Of a stretch of DNA of 64,000 bases, positions 48,497-58,015 are shown piece after piece (the first letter of the stretch is position 1; each line of letters opens with the position of its first letter). The stretch is from positions 1,426,001 to 1,490,000 of the forward strand of contig AP014719.1 in NCBI GenBank assembly GCA_001549895.1, given 5' to 3'. A program made the translations under genes and the position numbers. The notes under the pieces were generated by a model. The model had not been told where the DNA came from. It did not search any database and saw nothing but the letters and a program-made list of their open reading frames with translations. The DNA is from Arthrobacter sp. Hiyo8. GTDB taxonomy: Bacteria; Actinomycetota; Actinomycetes; Actinomycetales; Micrococcaceae.

Positions 48497-49615
48497 ACAC
48501 CACTACTGCCGGCGCCCAGACGTGCCCGTATCTGGTGCTGCGGGAGCCCGCGGCTGTGCGGGAAGTCCTGCACCGGCCGGAAGACTTCAGCCCGGCAAAT
48601 GCCCTCATCGCTGTGACACCTTTGTCCGGACCGTCGTTGCGGGTCCTGCAGCGCGCCCGCTTCGCGCTGCCGCCGGTGCTGGCCAGCAATGACACGGCTT
48701 CCCATGCTGGCATTCGCAAGGTGGTGGCCGGGTTCTTTACCCGGCAACGGTGGGTGCTTTTGAGCCGCGCATCCGCGGCATCGCTCGGGATGCCGCTGCC
48801 GCCGCTGTTGGCCTGCTGGAAACGGGTGGGCAAGTGGATCTGGTGCAGGCCGTGGCAGCGTACCCGCCGGCGATCGTGATGTTCGAGCTTCTGGACTCCC
48901 TGTCCGTGATCTTCCGGAGCTAAAAGCCTGGAGCCTGGACTCGCTCGAGCTGTTCTGGGGCTGGCCGGATCCCGAGAGGCAACTGGAACTGGCGCACAGC
49001 GCGGCCGGGTTCTACAGCTGGCTGCGGGAACTCGTCCTCGAAGCCGTGGCATCCCCCGGACGCAATCTCTTCCGCTCCTTGGCGGAACACGGCCTCAGCA
49101 CGCCAGAGATCTGTTCCCTCGGCTACTTCCTGCTCATCGCAGGGCAGGAAACCACCACTCAACTCATCAGCACGGCGCTATTCCGGCTTGCCGAGGGATC
49201 AGTGGGCTTTGACTGGAAAGACGCGGCCTCCGGAACCACTGCACGGGACCTCATCCGGCACGTCCTGGCTACGGAATCCTCCGTTCCCACATGGCGCCGG
49301 GTTGCCGCCCAGGACACAGTGCTCGACGGCCAGCGCGTCCCCGCCGGCGCCGAAATCCTCCTGGAACTCACAGGCAACCACGAGTCATCCGGGCGGGCTT
49401 CGGCGGCCCACGAGCAGGGTCCCACGGCCTACGGGCTGGCCTTCGGCTCAGGGATTCACCGTTGCCTTGGTGCGAAGCTCGCGGAACTGGAGGCCGCCGT
49501 CGTCGTGCAGGAAACCGCGGCAGCGCTGCATGGCGTCCGTTTGGCAGAGCCGAACCCCGAGTGGCTGCGCCTGCTGTCCTTCCAAGCTCCGCGGACGGTC
49601 AGCGTCGGGATTTGA
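48493..49615 (+). CDS. Cytochrome P450 in the biotin operon (BioI-like?), several frameshifts
   Basis: ATG at 48493 overlaps the bioD stop. About 375 residues after repair. The I-helix oxygen motif is AGQETTTQLI, and the haem loop is FGSGIHRCLGAKLAELE, with Cys as axial ligand; the FG-HxC spacing is canonical. Also seen are PPAIVMFELLD and the K-helix-region ESSVPTWRRV (E..R, in this case E-x-x-x-x-x-RR). Breaks near 48745, 48900 and 48925. Bacillus BioI is a P450 that cleaves acyl-ACP to pimeloyl-ACP; a P450 as the last, overlapping gene of an actinobacterial bio operon suggests the same supply role, but sequence kinship to BioI cannot be judged here. Confidence 0.78.
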
Positions 49616-49856
49616 GGAAGTCGGTGGCTTCGTTCACTGCCGGCGCATCGGGGTGGATGCTGCGGGTTTCCGATCGCTGGTTCCGGGTGCGAACCCAATC
49701 GCCGGGGTGCAGTTTCGGCAAGATTTTGGCGATGGCCAACGCGCCATACATCAACGTATTAATCGCGACGAAGGTCGCCAAGACGGCAAACCAATCGGAA
49801 TGCAGAATTCCCTCAGGAAACAAAATTCCGGTGGGAAGGGAGGCGGAAATAGCCAT
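49599..49856 (-). CDS. Small membrane protein linked to the GT2 gene (85 aa)
   Basis: ATG at 49856 begins MAISASLPTGILFPEGILHS; one membrane segment WFAVLATFVAINTLMYGALA is followed by a charged tail with TRNQRSETR. It lies two bases after the glycosyltransferase stop on the same strand, and its end overlaps the P450 gene (convergent, 17 bp). Small one-TM proteins commonly follow GT2 synthases in Arthrobacter and may be partner subunits; no family function known to me. Confidence 0.65.
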   Translation of the reverse strand: MAISASLPTGILFPEGILHSDWFAVLATFVAINTLMYGALAIAKILPKLHPGDWVRTRNQRSETRSIHPDAPAVNEATDFLKSRR

Positions 49857-49858
49857 GA

Positions 49859-51267
49859 TTACCCTGCCTTCGATGGTTCGCCGGTTGGTGAATGGTTGAG
49901 GTGTTTCCATTTGGCTTGCTTGCCAAGGGAAATGTCGATGATTCCCTTGACATACACCACGTTGAGGAACATGTCGAAGAACAACTCCGGAAAGAGCGTG
50001 ACTGCCAAGAGGCGTGCCCGCCAGCCACCCTTCCACACGGTGACGACGCGTTCGATGGAGAAGACGACGCCGATTCCCAGCCAGAACGGGAACCAGACCC
50101 AGTTGTCCAGGGACAAAACCATCAAGAGGATCAGCAGGAGGTAGGCGCTGAGGGCAATCACTCCGTAGCCAATGCCGAACTGCTGCGCCCAGTAGCGGAG
50201 CCCCTGGGGTGTGGCCCCGTAAGCCCCAAGGTTTTCCAGGGCACCCCGCTGCCAACGGAGTCGTTGCGCCCACAAGGTGCGGAAATTCGGCATCAACTCG
50301 GTGACCACAGTGCATTGCATGGGGGAAATCATGAGGCCGCCCAGGGATTTCAAGGCAATCGTGAGCTCATTGTCCTCGGTCAACGATGCCGTGTCGTAAA
50401 CGTCTCCCCGAATTCCCGGGATCGATTCGCCCCGGCTCTGGGCAACAGTGCGCAAGGCACGGGGACGGAAAAGCGAGGCCGTCCCGGTCAGCACAAAAAC
50501 GCGGCCACGCCGTCGTCCGATTTCCCGGGAATACCGGATATATTCGTTGCGCTGGAATTGGCCGACAATTCCGTGTCCCTCTTCCCGTAGAAAAGACCAC
50601 CTACAGCCATCAGTGCCCGGTCATTGCTCATCCGCGCAACCGCGACTTCCAGGAATCCATCGTCAAGGCGGGTGTCGGCATCCATGACCATGACGACGTC
50701 GTTATCGCCTTGGCCTGGTAGCAGCCACTTGAGCGCCTGGTTGAGTGCGCCGGCCTTCTTCTTCGTGTTGTCCACCGATTCGAAGACCTCAACCCCGGCC
50801 TCGCGGGCAAGCGCAATAGTTGCATCCGTGCAGTTGTCGGCAACCGCAACCACGCGGTCCGGGCGGTGCGATTGGGACAAAAGCGAAGCGATGGTGGCGG
50901 GCAGCGAGGCTTCTTCATTGTGCGCAGGGATCAAGACGGTCACCGTGACCGGGCCAGCATACACACCGCGGGTTTCGGCCATGACGATCTTTGGCGCCAG
51001 CGGTGTCCGGGGATGCGCGGAGCGGCGTGATCTGTTGGCAATGCGCTGCTCCAGCACAGCCACGCCAGCGGATAGCAGAAGGGCAAAGGCTATGGCCACG
51101 AGAATCACGCGGGGCTGCGGCGCCACTGAATCGTAGAGAATCCTCCAGACACCCAGGACAATCCCCTCAGCCCGCGATTCGACCGCTGAATTCCCCGTCG
51201 AGGCAATAGCGAACCACAAGAGGGCCGCTGCACCGCCGACTGTAACCGCGATCACAATGCCGACCAT
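49859..51267 (-). CDS. Membrane glycosyltransferase family 2, one frameshift
   Basis: About 470 residues; ATG at 51267 (GTG at 51291 is an alternative). Two N-terminal membrane helices (VGIVIAVTVGGAAALLWFAI, RVILVAIAFALLLSAGVAVL) precede the GT-A domain: VTVLIPAHNEEASLPATIAS, the DxD in VMVMDADTRLDDGF, the base-carrying TED in ASLTEDNELTIAL, and QRLRWQRG (QxxRW), the mark of processive GT2 synthases. Three C-terminal membrane helices follow. A break near 50490 separates halves. It probably polymerises or exports a cell-surface polysaccharide (hyaluronan/cellulose/PNAG-synthase-like). Product unknown. Confidence 0.82.
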
Positions 51268-51330
51268 GCGCTGAAATATCCCTCGACCCACCGGCGAATG
51301 CTATCAGTCGTTCGCGGCGCGAGGCCGACG

Positions 51331-51520
51331 CTCGCTCACATCATGGGCTTTTCCGGCCGACCCTCGCTCACAAACAAGCCCTTTCCGGCCAACGCCCGCT
51401 CACAAACAAGCCCTTTCCGGCCAACGCCCGCTCACATCATGTGATCGAGGGTTCTAGTTTTGGGCGCCATACGTGAGCGAGCGTCCGGGGAAAAACCCAC
51501 ATACGTGAGCGAGCGTTGGA
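51331..51520. repeat. Direct and inverted GTGAGCGAGCGT repeats upstream of vsr
   Basis: On the plus strand, units of about 32 bp beginning CGCTCACA(AACAAG/TCATG) and containing C(C)TTTTCCGGCC or CCTTTCCGGCCAACGCC repeat at about 51332, 51364, 51397 and 51429. Beyond an AT-containing centre (51437-51465), TACGTGAGCGAGCGT(C/T) occurs twice in the opposite sense (51470 and 51502), the first followed by CCGGGGAAAAACCC. So CTCGCTCAC/GTGAGCGAG motifs point at each other across the centre, giving a large imperfect dyad just before vsr (start 51544). Confidence 0.75.
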
Positions 51521-51543
51521 GGGGTGCTGCGTAGACTGAGGAT

Positions 51544-52011
51544 ATGGGCGAGAGCCGCGACCTGCTGACGCCTGAGCAACGCAGCCTGAACATGTCCAAG
51601 ATCCGGGGCAAGAACACCAAGCCCGAGCTCTTGGTCCGTCGGCTACTGCATGCCAAGGGTTACCGCTACCGGCTCCATGGCCGGGCTGCGGGCGGGAAAT
51701 TGCCAGGCAGCCCGGATCTCGTGTTTGCCGGCCGGCGCAAGGTGATTTTCGTGAACGGATGCTTCTGGCACTTCCACGATTGCAAGGCAGGCCAGCACTC
51801 ACCGACCGGCAACGCGGATTTCTGGGCAGCCAAGCGCAACCGCACCCGGGAGCGCGACGCCGGACAGCGCGAATTGCTGAGGGCCTCGGGATGGGAGGTT
51901 CTCACCGTGTGGGAATGCGAACTGCGGGACCGTTCGGCTTTGGAGAGTCAGCTCACGCAGTTCCTCGACGGCGGCCGAACAGGAAGTAGCTCAGCGGCCC
52001 GAAGAAATTGA
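51544..52011 (+). CDS. vsr: Very short patch repair endonuclease
   Basis: An intact 155-residue protein. MSKIRGKNTKPELLVRRLLH is the N-terminal Vsr signature; LPGSPDLVF contains the catalytic aspartate (D58), and VIFVNGCFWHFHDCKAG the zinc/active-site loop. In E. coli the residue before GCFWH is His; here it is Asn (N71), a variation seen in the family. Vsr nicks next to T:G mismatches left by deamination of 5-methylcytosine. No cytosine methylase gene is in the window, but McrBC, which targets methylated DNA, is 0.3 kb away. Confidence 0.92.
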   Translation: MGESRDLLTPEQRSLNMSKIRGKNTKPELLVRRLLHAKGYRYRLHGRAAGGKLPGSPDLVFAGRRKVIFVNGCFWHFHDCKAGQHSPTGNADFWAAKRNRTRERDAGQRELLRASGWEVLTVWECELRDRSALESQLTQFLDGGRTGSSSAARRN

Positions 52012-52189
52012 TGAAGCTTGCAGCCCGCCAAACAGCTTTGTTCCCCCTGATCTGGGCCGCGGGGGTCTTGGAAATGCTACGCTGTGCCGCGATGAGCAAC
52101 GCCATCTGTCCCGCACCCATCACAAGCACGCCTACCCGCTGCCCCGGAGTCATGTCCTTCCAGGACTTCTTCTTTTTCTTGCCGTGCAT
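51953..52189 (-). CDS. PLDc_N-type small membrane protein (78 aa)
   Basis: ATG at 52189 follows ATGGAGGC. The sequence starts MHGKKKKKSWKDMTPGQRVG, has a membrane segment VLVMGAGQMALLIAAQ, a charged loop, and the second segment AVWRAASFINFFGPLSYFLF then GRRRG. The pattern of a Trp and an FFGPL(S/A)YF motif in the second helix is that of phospholipase D/nuclease N-terminal (PLDc_N) small proteins. It overlaps the vsr 3' end tail to tail by 59 bp. Function unknown. Confidence 0.7.
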   Translation of the reverse strand: MHGKKKKKSWKDMTPGQRVGVLVMGAGQMALLIAAQRSISKTPAAQIRGNKAVWRAASFINFFGPLSYFLFGRRRGTA

Positions 52190-52240
52190 GATGCCTCCAT
52201 CTGCAGTGACTTGCCCTCTCAGGCTAGTCTGCCGGCCGCC

Positions 52241-52270
52241 CGGACGGAACAGGACGGAACAGGACGGAAC
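52241..52270. repeat. Three tandem 10-bp repeats AGGACGGAAC
   Basis: CGGACGGAAC, AGGACGGAAC, AGGACGGAAC run head to tail directly after the mcrC stop (52281, minus strand) and 52 bp before the small membrane protein start. The period of one helical turn would put three identical faces in line. Confidence 0.85.
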
Positions 52271-52280
52271 CGGATGCCCC

Positions 52281-53486
52281 TCATAGCCGAGCCTGGCGCA
52301 CCACTTCGCCCCAGGACTGCTGGGCCAGGTCCGTGACGGCGGCAAGGATCTCCGCCGGTGGCCGCGACAAGTCCAGCGGGTACTCCACAATGTCGATATC
52401 CGTGTTGAGGATCCGTCGCAGCTTCATCTCGCCCTTGCCCGCGTAGACCAGCCACGCCGTGGGCACTTGCAACGCCGTGCAGTAGGCCAGGAGTTGATAG
52501 TGGTCCGCGTTGAGCGATGCCCCGGAATCGGTGGCCGAGGCGTATTTCGAGTCGTACACCACCACGGGCCGGCCACCCAGGAAATGCACGGCGTCGGGGC
52601 GCACGGTGAGCCGGTCCGAATCCCGCACAGCTTCGTTGAGGGTGGCGCCGTATTGAAGCCGCATTTCACCCGGATGTGCCCGCATGGCCGCCCGCAAAGC
52701 CACACCCACGAATTCCTCAAACACAGTGGACATGTCCACTACAAACGAGGCGGTCTGCTGCTTCCCCTCGCCCGCTTCCGCAGAGGCATTCCGCAGGATG
52801 AGCTCGGCCAAGCGGAGGACAGGGTGGTAGCGGAGGTTCATCCGGTTGGCCTGCCACTTCGGCAGCGGCGCTCCGGACTGCAGCCGCGTGACGGCGTCGA
52901 GCTTTCCCTTGAGCTGCCGCAAGCGGCTCAGGACGTTTTGCCGCACGCCGGGAACCTTGCCCATCCGCTCAAGGGCGGCACGGAGAATGCGGTTCTCGGC
53001 AATGTCCTCGGTGAATTCGTCGTAGGAGACTTCCAGCGGTACCAGCATTCCGGGGCGCCGGGAGATCTGGTCCGAGATCCGGATACGGCCCTTGACCGTC
53101 CGGAGCGACTCGTCCACAGTGAGATAGCCCTGCAGCGGACCTCGGCTGAGCGCCCGCTCCGCCAACTGGGCGAGGGACTCGGCCAGGGCGCTCCACAGGT
53201 CCTTGTGCTCGACGGCGGCCACGGAATCCTCGCGGAATCCTTGGTCCCCGGCGTAGCTGAGGAGGAAGAGGAGCCGACTCAAGCCAAGGCGGTCCTTGGG
53301 CCGTACCTCGATTTGGACGGTGGGCGTCCGCACCGACCCCACCTTGCCCACAGGCTCGATGCGGTAGAGTCCCATCCCCATCGGCGAGGCCTTCGCGAGC
53401 CCGCTCGAGTTGAGCAGGGCGGCCGTGTCCGGATCAAGCTTGTCCACGATGCCACCGGAGAGCTCGTCCATGACGATGTGCCGCAC
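52281..53486 (-). CDS. mcrC: McrC-family component of a methylation-dependent restriction system
   Basis: An intact ~401-residue protein from GTG at 53486 (VRHIVMDELSGG). The N-terminal half is a DUF2357-like/beta-rich region (IEVRPKDRLGLSRLLFLLSY, RGPLQGYLTVDESLRTVKGR). The C-terminal half is the PD-(D/E)xK nuclease: LTVRPDAVHFLGGRPVVVYD then SKYA (D, D-x-K) and DHYQLLAYCTAL. In McrBC systems McrC is the nuclease activated by the GTPase McrB. It follows the McrB-like gene by 75 bp on the same strand. Confidence 0.87.
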   Translation of the reverse strand: MRHIVMDELSGGIVDKLDPDTAALLNSSGLAKASPMGMGLYRIEPVGKVGSVRTPTVQIEVRPKDRLGLSRLLFLLSYAGDQGFREDSVAAVEHKDLWSALAESLAQLAERALSRGPLQGYLTVDESLRTVKGRIRISDQISRRPGMLVPLEVSYDEFTEDIAENRILRAALERMGKVPGVRQNVLSRLRQLKGKLDAVTRLQSGAPLPKWQANRMNLRYHPVLRLAELILRNASAEAGEGKQQTASFVVDMSTVFEEFVGVALRAAMRAHPGEMRLQYGATLNEAVRDSDRLTVRPDAVHFLGGRPVVVYDSKYASATDSGASLNADHYQLLAYCTALQVPTAWLVYAGKGEMKLRRILNTDIDIVEYPLDLSRPPAEILAAVTDLAQQSWGEVVRQARL

Positions 53487-53561
53487 AGCCGGTGCCTTGG
53501 TTGACGCGCGGACCGCAGGCTTTCCGATGCCCGGGGGCGGGCCGGCCGCGGTGGCGCGGTC

Positions 53562-55793
53562 TTAGCGGACCGCAAGTCGACCCAACAACTGCTCCAGCCC
53601 GAAGCGCTCCTCCAGCTGGGCCCGGTTCAACTGACCGTGGTAGTGCTCTTCCAGGAGTGGCATGAGTTCGTACTTCCAGATCCGGCGCAGCCCTGCGGGG
53701 TTCTGGGCCGCGTTCTTCATGAAGTAGGAGGGACCGATCATCAGGTCCCGGTCCCAATCGTCGATGGAGTCGTTCAAGGCGTCAAGCAGGTCCGCGTTGA
53801 GGGTGTCCAGGCCGCGGGCCGCGAGGAACCGCCGGAGCGAACCGCGGATCGGTTCCACCTTCGGATGCAACTCCACGAATGCGAAGCGGCGGCGGATGGC
53901 CGCGTCCATCATGGCGATGGAGCGGTCCGCCGTGTTCATGGTGCCGATGATGTAGAGGTTGTCCGGCAGGCTGAACGGTTCGTTGGGGCTGTACTGGAGG
54001 TAGATGCGGTCGTCACGGTATTCCAACAGGAAGTACAACTCACCGAACACTTTCGCCAGGTTGGCCCGGTTCATCTCGTCGATGATGAGGAAGTACGGCT
54101 TGTTGGAGTTCCCGGGCTTCGCGGCTTCTTCCGCGAGTCGACGCAACGGTCCGGCCACCAGCTTGAAAGAAACCTGGCCGTCGTCGGTCTTGTCCGGCCG
54201 GTACCCCTCGAAGAAGTCCTCATACGCATAAGACGGGTGGAACTGCACCAGCTTGACGCGCTCATCGGTGCTGTCGCCCGCGAGCTCGGCCGCCAAGTGC
54301 TTGGCGAGGTAGGTCTTTCCCGTTCCCGGAGGGCCGTAGAGCACCAATTGGCGGTTCTCCTCCAGGAGTTCGGCGATCTCCTTGAGCGGATCGAGCTCCA
54401 TGTGAAGGGACGCTGCGAACTCTTCCGTGAGGGGGCGGAACCCTTCAATCACGGGCTCGACGACGGCGTCCGGGGCGGCGGTTTCCTCGCCGTCGGACTC
54501 CGCTTCGGCCGGCAGGAGGGACTGCAGCGACTGGATGACCCTTGTAACGTCCACGACGATCCCCGACGTAGAGAGCTGGCGCTGGACGTGCCGCGGAGCC
54601 TCGGCAATCGGGTGGGTCTCATCGAACCAACGCACCTTGCGGCGGAGCCGACGGTTGTCCTCATTGTGTTCCGGCTCGCCCAGGACCACGCCGATCCTGA
54701 TGGCCCCGGAATTCTGGAACAGCGCGAGGTCGCCGGGCTTCATCACGGTCAGGAACGCGAAAACGGCAGTCTTGGTGTCCTCCCGCTCCACGTAGCCGAG
54801 GTGCTTGTAGTCCTCGTCCACGGCGTGCTGGACCACCCCGGCAGTCACCCCGGGAGTGAGTTCGCGGAGGTGTTCGACGTCGAGCGTCGCCTTTTCCTCG
54901 TCCCGCCACGCGGCGAGGAGCTCGGCGGAGTCCTGGTGCGTGCGCAGCAGCCACGCCCGGCGGCCAGGATCTCCCACTTTGCGCCACTGGCTGACGAGCT
55001 GGCGATCATACCAATCGATGCGCTGGCCGGCCTGTTCGTCCAGGTGAAGCCGGATGCGGTGGACGTCCGCGGTGATGTCGGCTTCCGTTTCGCCGTGGGC
55101 ACCGCCAACCAGCGAGGCGAAGGCGTCCCGGATTTCGCGCCGCTCAACGTCCGCGACCACGGGCTCGAAGTAACTGGGCCACGCCAAGTATTCGATGCTG
55201 CGGCGGATGGCCGGCTGGTCCTCGGGGCTGCCGCCGCGAGTTCGTGGAATTTCAACGGGTCCTTGAGGGCTTTGTTGATGCTCGCGTTGGACTGGCCATC
55301 GACGTGCGCCACGAACCGGCACAACCAGGTCAGGTGGTCCCAGATCGTCCAGTTGAACTCAGCAGTCCTGTCACGGATGACGCCGTGATCGGTCATCCCT
55401 TGGTACAGCTCCTTGGGGAGCTCGAGCTCGGGATCGAGCCAGGACGCGGCTTCAGCGACGCGGGCGCGCTTCACCTTGAGCGATTTGACCTCGTGCGCCA
55501 GGGGCAGGGACTGCAGGAAGAGAAGCTCGACGGCGAGCAACTTGGCCTCGCGGGAAGCCCTTCCAGGTTCTGGCGCAGGTTGGTCATCATGGGCGCCTTG
55601 GCATCTCCGACGCCGCGTTCCAGGCGCTCCAGGAGCTCGCCGGCGGCGTCCACCGTCCAAGTGCGGGTACTGGCGTCGAGCGCCGAAGCCTTGCCTTGAA
55701 GCCCCGGGCCCAGCACGAACCACGCCGCATCTTCGATCTCCTTGGAGATACCGGGGCACGGGTCAGTGGGGTTTTGGTGGAGGGAGTCACCAT
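53562..55793 (-). CDS. mcrB: McrB-like AAA+ motor of the restriction system, N-terminal frameshifts
   Basis: About 744 residues if started at ATG 55793. The C-terminal motor is clear: Walker A GPPGTGKTYLAKHL, the McrB-type FHPSYAYEDFFEGYRP, Walker B PYFLIIDEMNRANLAKVFGE, the NTAD GTP-recognition motif in IGTMNTADRSIAM, and RRRFAFVEL. The N-terminal ~400 residues hold a helical part (VKSLKVKRARVAEAASWLDP) and a beta-rich segment GDLALFQNSGAIRIGVVLGE, RRLRRKVRWF that recalls EVE/PUA-like modified-base readers. Breaks near 55235, 55560 and 55750. NTAD points to GTP use. Together with mcrC it should cut foreign methylated DNA. Confidence 0.82.
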
Positions 55794-55935
55794 GCCAACT
55801 TACATGGTTTCTCTTGGTGCTGGCATCAGGAAAGCCGGCACCCCCGCCACAGGCGTCCCGCCTCTCATGTTCTGCCACATGCGTCCCACAACGTGCTTCC
55901 CGCCGCATGCGCCCGGGCCGATGCGCCCGGGAAGT

Positions 55936-57864
55936 TCAGTGCATCCCGAAGCGATAGCCGGCAGGCACCGGCTCCCCGGGACACACTTCCTGCCACAGCT
56001 CGGCGATCCCGTCCTCGCCTTCCCGGATGTCCGGTATTTCGACGCCGTCCCGCAGCATCGCTGCTGCCTCCCGGCCTTGGCCGACACCCGCGAGGGCGAG
56101 CGCCGTCAGGAAACGGACGCGTCCGACGTCGGACATTCCGTCAGGTGCCTCGCTCGCCAGGGCGAGTGCTTGGGCGGGGTCTCCGTGCCGGATGCTGAGG
56201 GTCATGGCTTCGCTGAGCAAGGGGAGATTGGACGGTTCCAGCCGGCTCGCGGCGGCAAGTTCCGCCAAGCCGTTGTCAGTCTTGTTGGTGGCGAGCAGCG
56301 CGAGGGCCCGGCCCCTTGTGGCGAGGACCTTGGAACGGAGCGAGAGGTCCTCGGCAATCAGCGCGGCGCCGTATCCGGCGATCGCACCGCCAAGATCCTG
56401 GCGGGCGTGCTTCATGGTGGCCAGGTGGAACTGTGCCTCGGCTCCGCCATCCTTGGCCAGCAGCTCTTCCCAGTCGTCCCCAGCCACGAAGGTCCCGGCG
56501 CCCAGGAAACTCGCTCCATCCAGCAGGCTGTGCCAGGGGCCCGTTTCCTCGATGGCCTCAGGGGTTGCGTCGTCCGCGAAGGGAGTACCGACTTCGTCCA
56601 GCCATTTGCGGCCCGAGTGTCGCCGTCGGGCACTTTCCAAAGCACCCCAAGCACTGCCGCGGACCAGCATCTCGTCCGGAGGCAGGGCATAGTTCCGCGC
56701 GGCTTCGGCAAGGGCGACTTCGAGCTCCGCGTCCGGGACGAGGTCTTCGAGCCGGGCGCTGGCGTGGGTCACGGCCGCATCCCAATCCTGGCCGTGGGAG
56801 GTTGCGGGATCCAGCTTCGCGTTGCCGTAGGCCTCTACCCAACTCCACTCGGCGCCGGCAGGCATGGACAGGTGCTCGAACTGGGTCTGCGCGAGCCCGG
56901 CTTGGATCTCCGCGTAGGGCCAGCCCCTGGGCTGAGCCATTCCTGCCAGCGCTTCCCGCCGTCGCCCTGGCCCCAGACGAAGAGCTTCTTCCCCCGCAGG
57001 AGGCTGGTGGACAGCATGGCCAGGCCGTCGCCGTCGTGGTCTACTGCGGTAATCCAGTGCCGGTGCCCGGGCTGGATGTCGAAGAAGAAGTCCGCGGCGT
57101 GCGGGCTGTTGACCAGCCAGGTGGCGTCCATGCCTTGGTGTTCCGTGGGCCGGACGCGGGCGATGTCGGTGGTGTAATCGCTACCGAAAGCCTCGGAGGC
57201 GGCGCGATCACGCGCGTTTCCGCCGTCTCGGGAACCGCGGCGTTGCTCCACCAGTACATGGGACCTCGTGGTCACGCGGGTTCCTGATCCGGACCGCTGT
57301 GAGGAGGACGTCCGAGTCCTCCGGAAGCCACATGTCCACTTGGAAGACCACTTCGCGGAGGCGTTCGAACTCCCACATGCGCAGAATGTCGTGGCCATCG
57401 GGGGACTTGACGATCGCCGTGTGCAGCGGATCGCACGTGGTGGGCGAGTGCCCGCGCGTGCCGATGTTCCATTCGAGCCCGCCGGCGAACCACGCCTTAC
57501 GTAGGGCGATGTTGGCGAACTGCAGCGTCCCATGGGTGTGGAGGAGCTGCTTTCCCGAGGCCTTGTCGAAGAGCTCCCAGAGCCGGCCGCCCAAGGTGGG
57601 GAGGACAACGGCACGCAGCTTGTTGTTCTCGAGCACGACGGCGGGCACCTCGTGGGCAGTCCGCTCGCGGGAGTAGCCGTCCTGCATCAGGTACGGGAAC
57701 ATGTTCGGCACCTGGCCGTAGCGGGCCGCCGCCCGCAGCTCCTCCGGGACGCCGTCGCCGATTCTGTACGGCTGGTCCAACTCAGCCATGACCACCGGCA
57801 GCGGGCTATTGGGACCCAACTCCGCCATGTTCAGGGTGATGGTGGAGAAGCTCAGGTTTTGCAT
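55936..57864 (-). CDS. DUF5107 protein with C-terminal TPR-like repeats, two frameshifts
   Basis: About 643 residues. The N-terminal DUF5107 beta-rich domain begins MQNLSFSTITLNMAELGPNS and contains LENNKLRAVVLPTLGGRLWE, GGLEWNIGTRGH, and after a break near 57255 MYWWSNAAVPE, then FVWGQGDGGKRWQEWL. After a second break near 56945 the rest is helical TPR-like (AEAQFHLATMKHARQDLGGA, IAGYGAALIAEDLS, VRFLTALALAGVG). The fold is related to galactose mutarotase/glycoside-processing proteins, and a carbohydrate role is likely. No signal peptide. No partner sugar genes adjoin it. Confidence 0.75.
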
Positions 57865-57946
57865 CTTTATGACTCCTGGGGGCTATTTTCGATCGCAAGA
57901 CTTCACTCATCTTTGACCCAAGTCGCCGCTGTGTAAAGGGAGCCAC

Positions 57947-58010
57947 CCAACTAGCTCGCATTTGATGTCGTTTTGAGGGCCCAAAACGACATCAACTGCC
58001 AGTCAGTTGG
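57947..58010. repeat. 64-bp interspersed palindromic element, copy 2
   Basis: CCAACT...AGTTGG outer arms enclose GATGTCGTTTTG (57964-57975) and its exact complement CAAAACGACATC (57982-57993). It aligns to copy 1 (29269-29332) without gaps; GTCGTTTTGAGGGC is identical and sits 20 bp from the left end in both. It begins five bases past the cutC stop, so it probably acts as that gene's terminator. Confidence 0.8.
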
Positions 58011-58015
58011 GAATG

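Noticed and set aside
51331..51520. CRISPR array
   Set aside because: Repeats are contiguous without unique spacers, occur in both orientations, and no cas genes are present.
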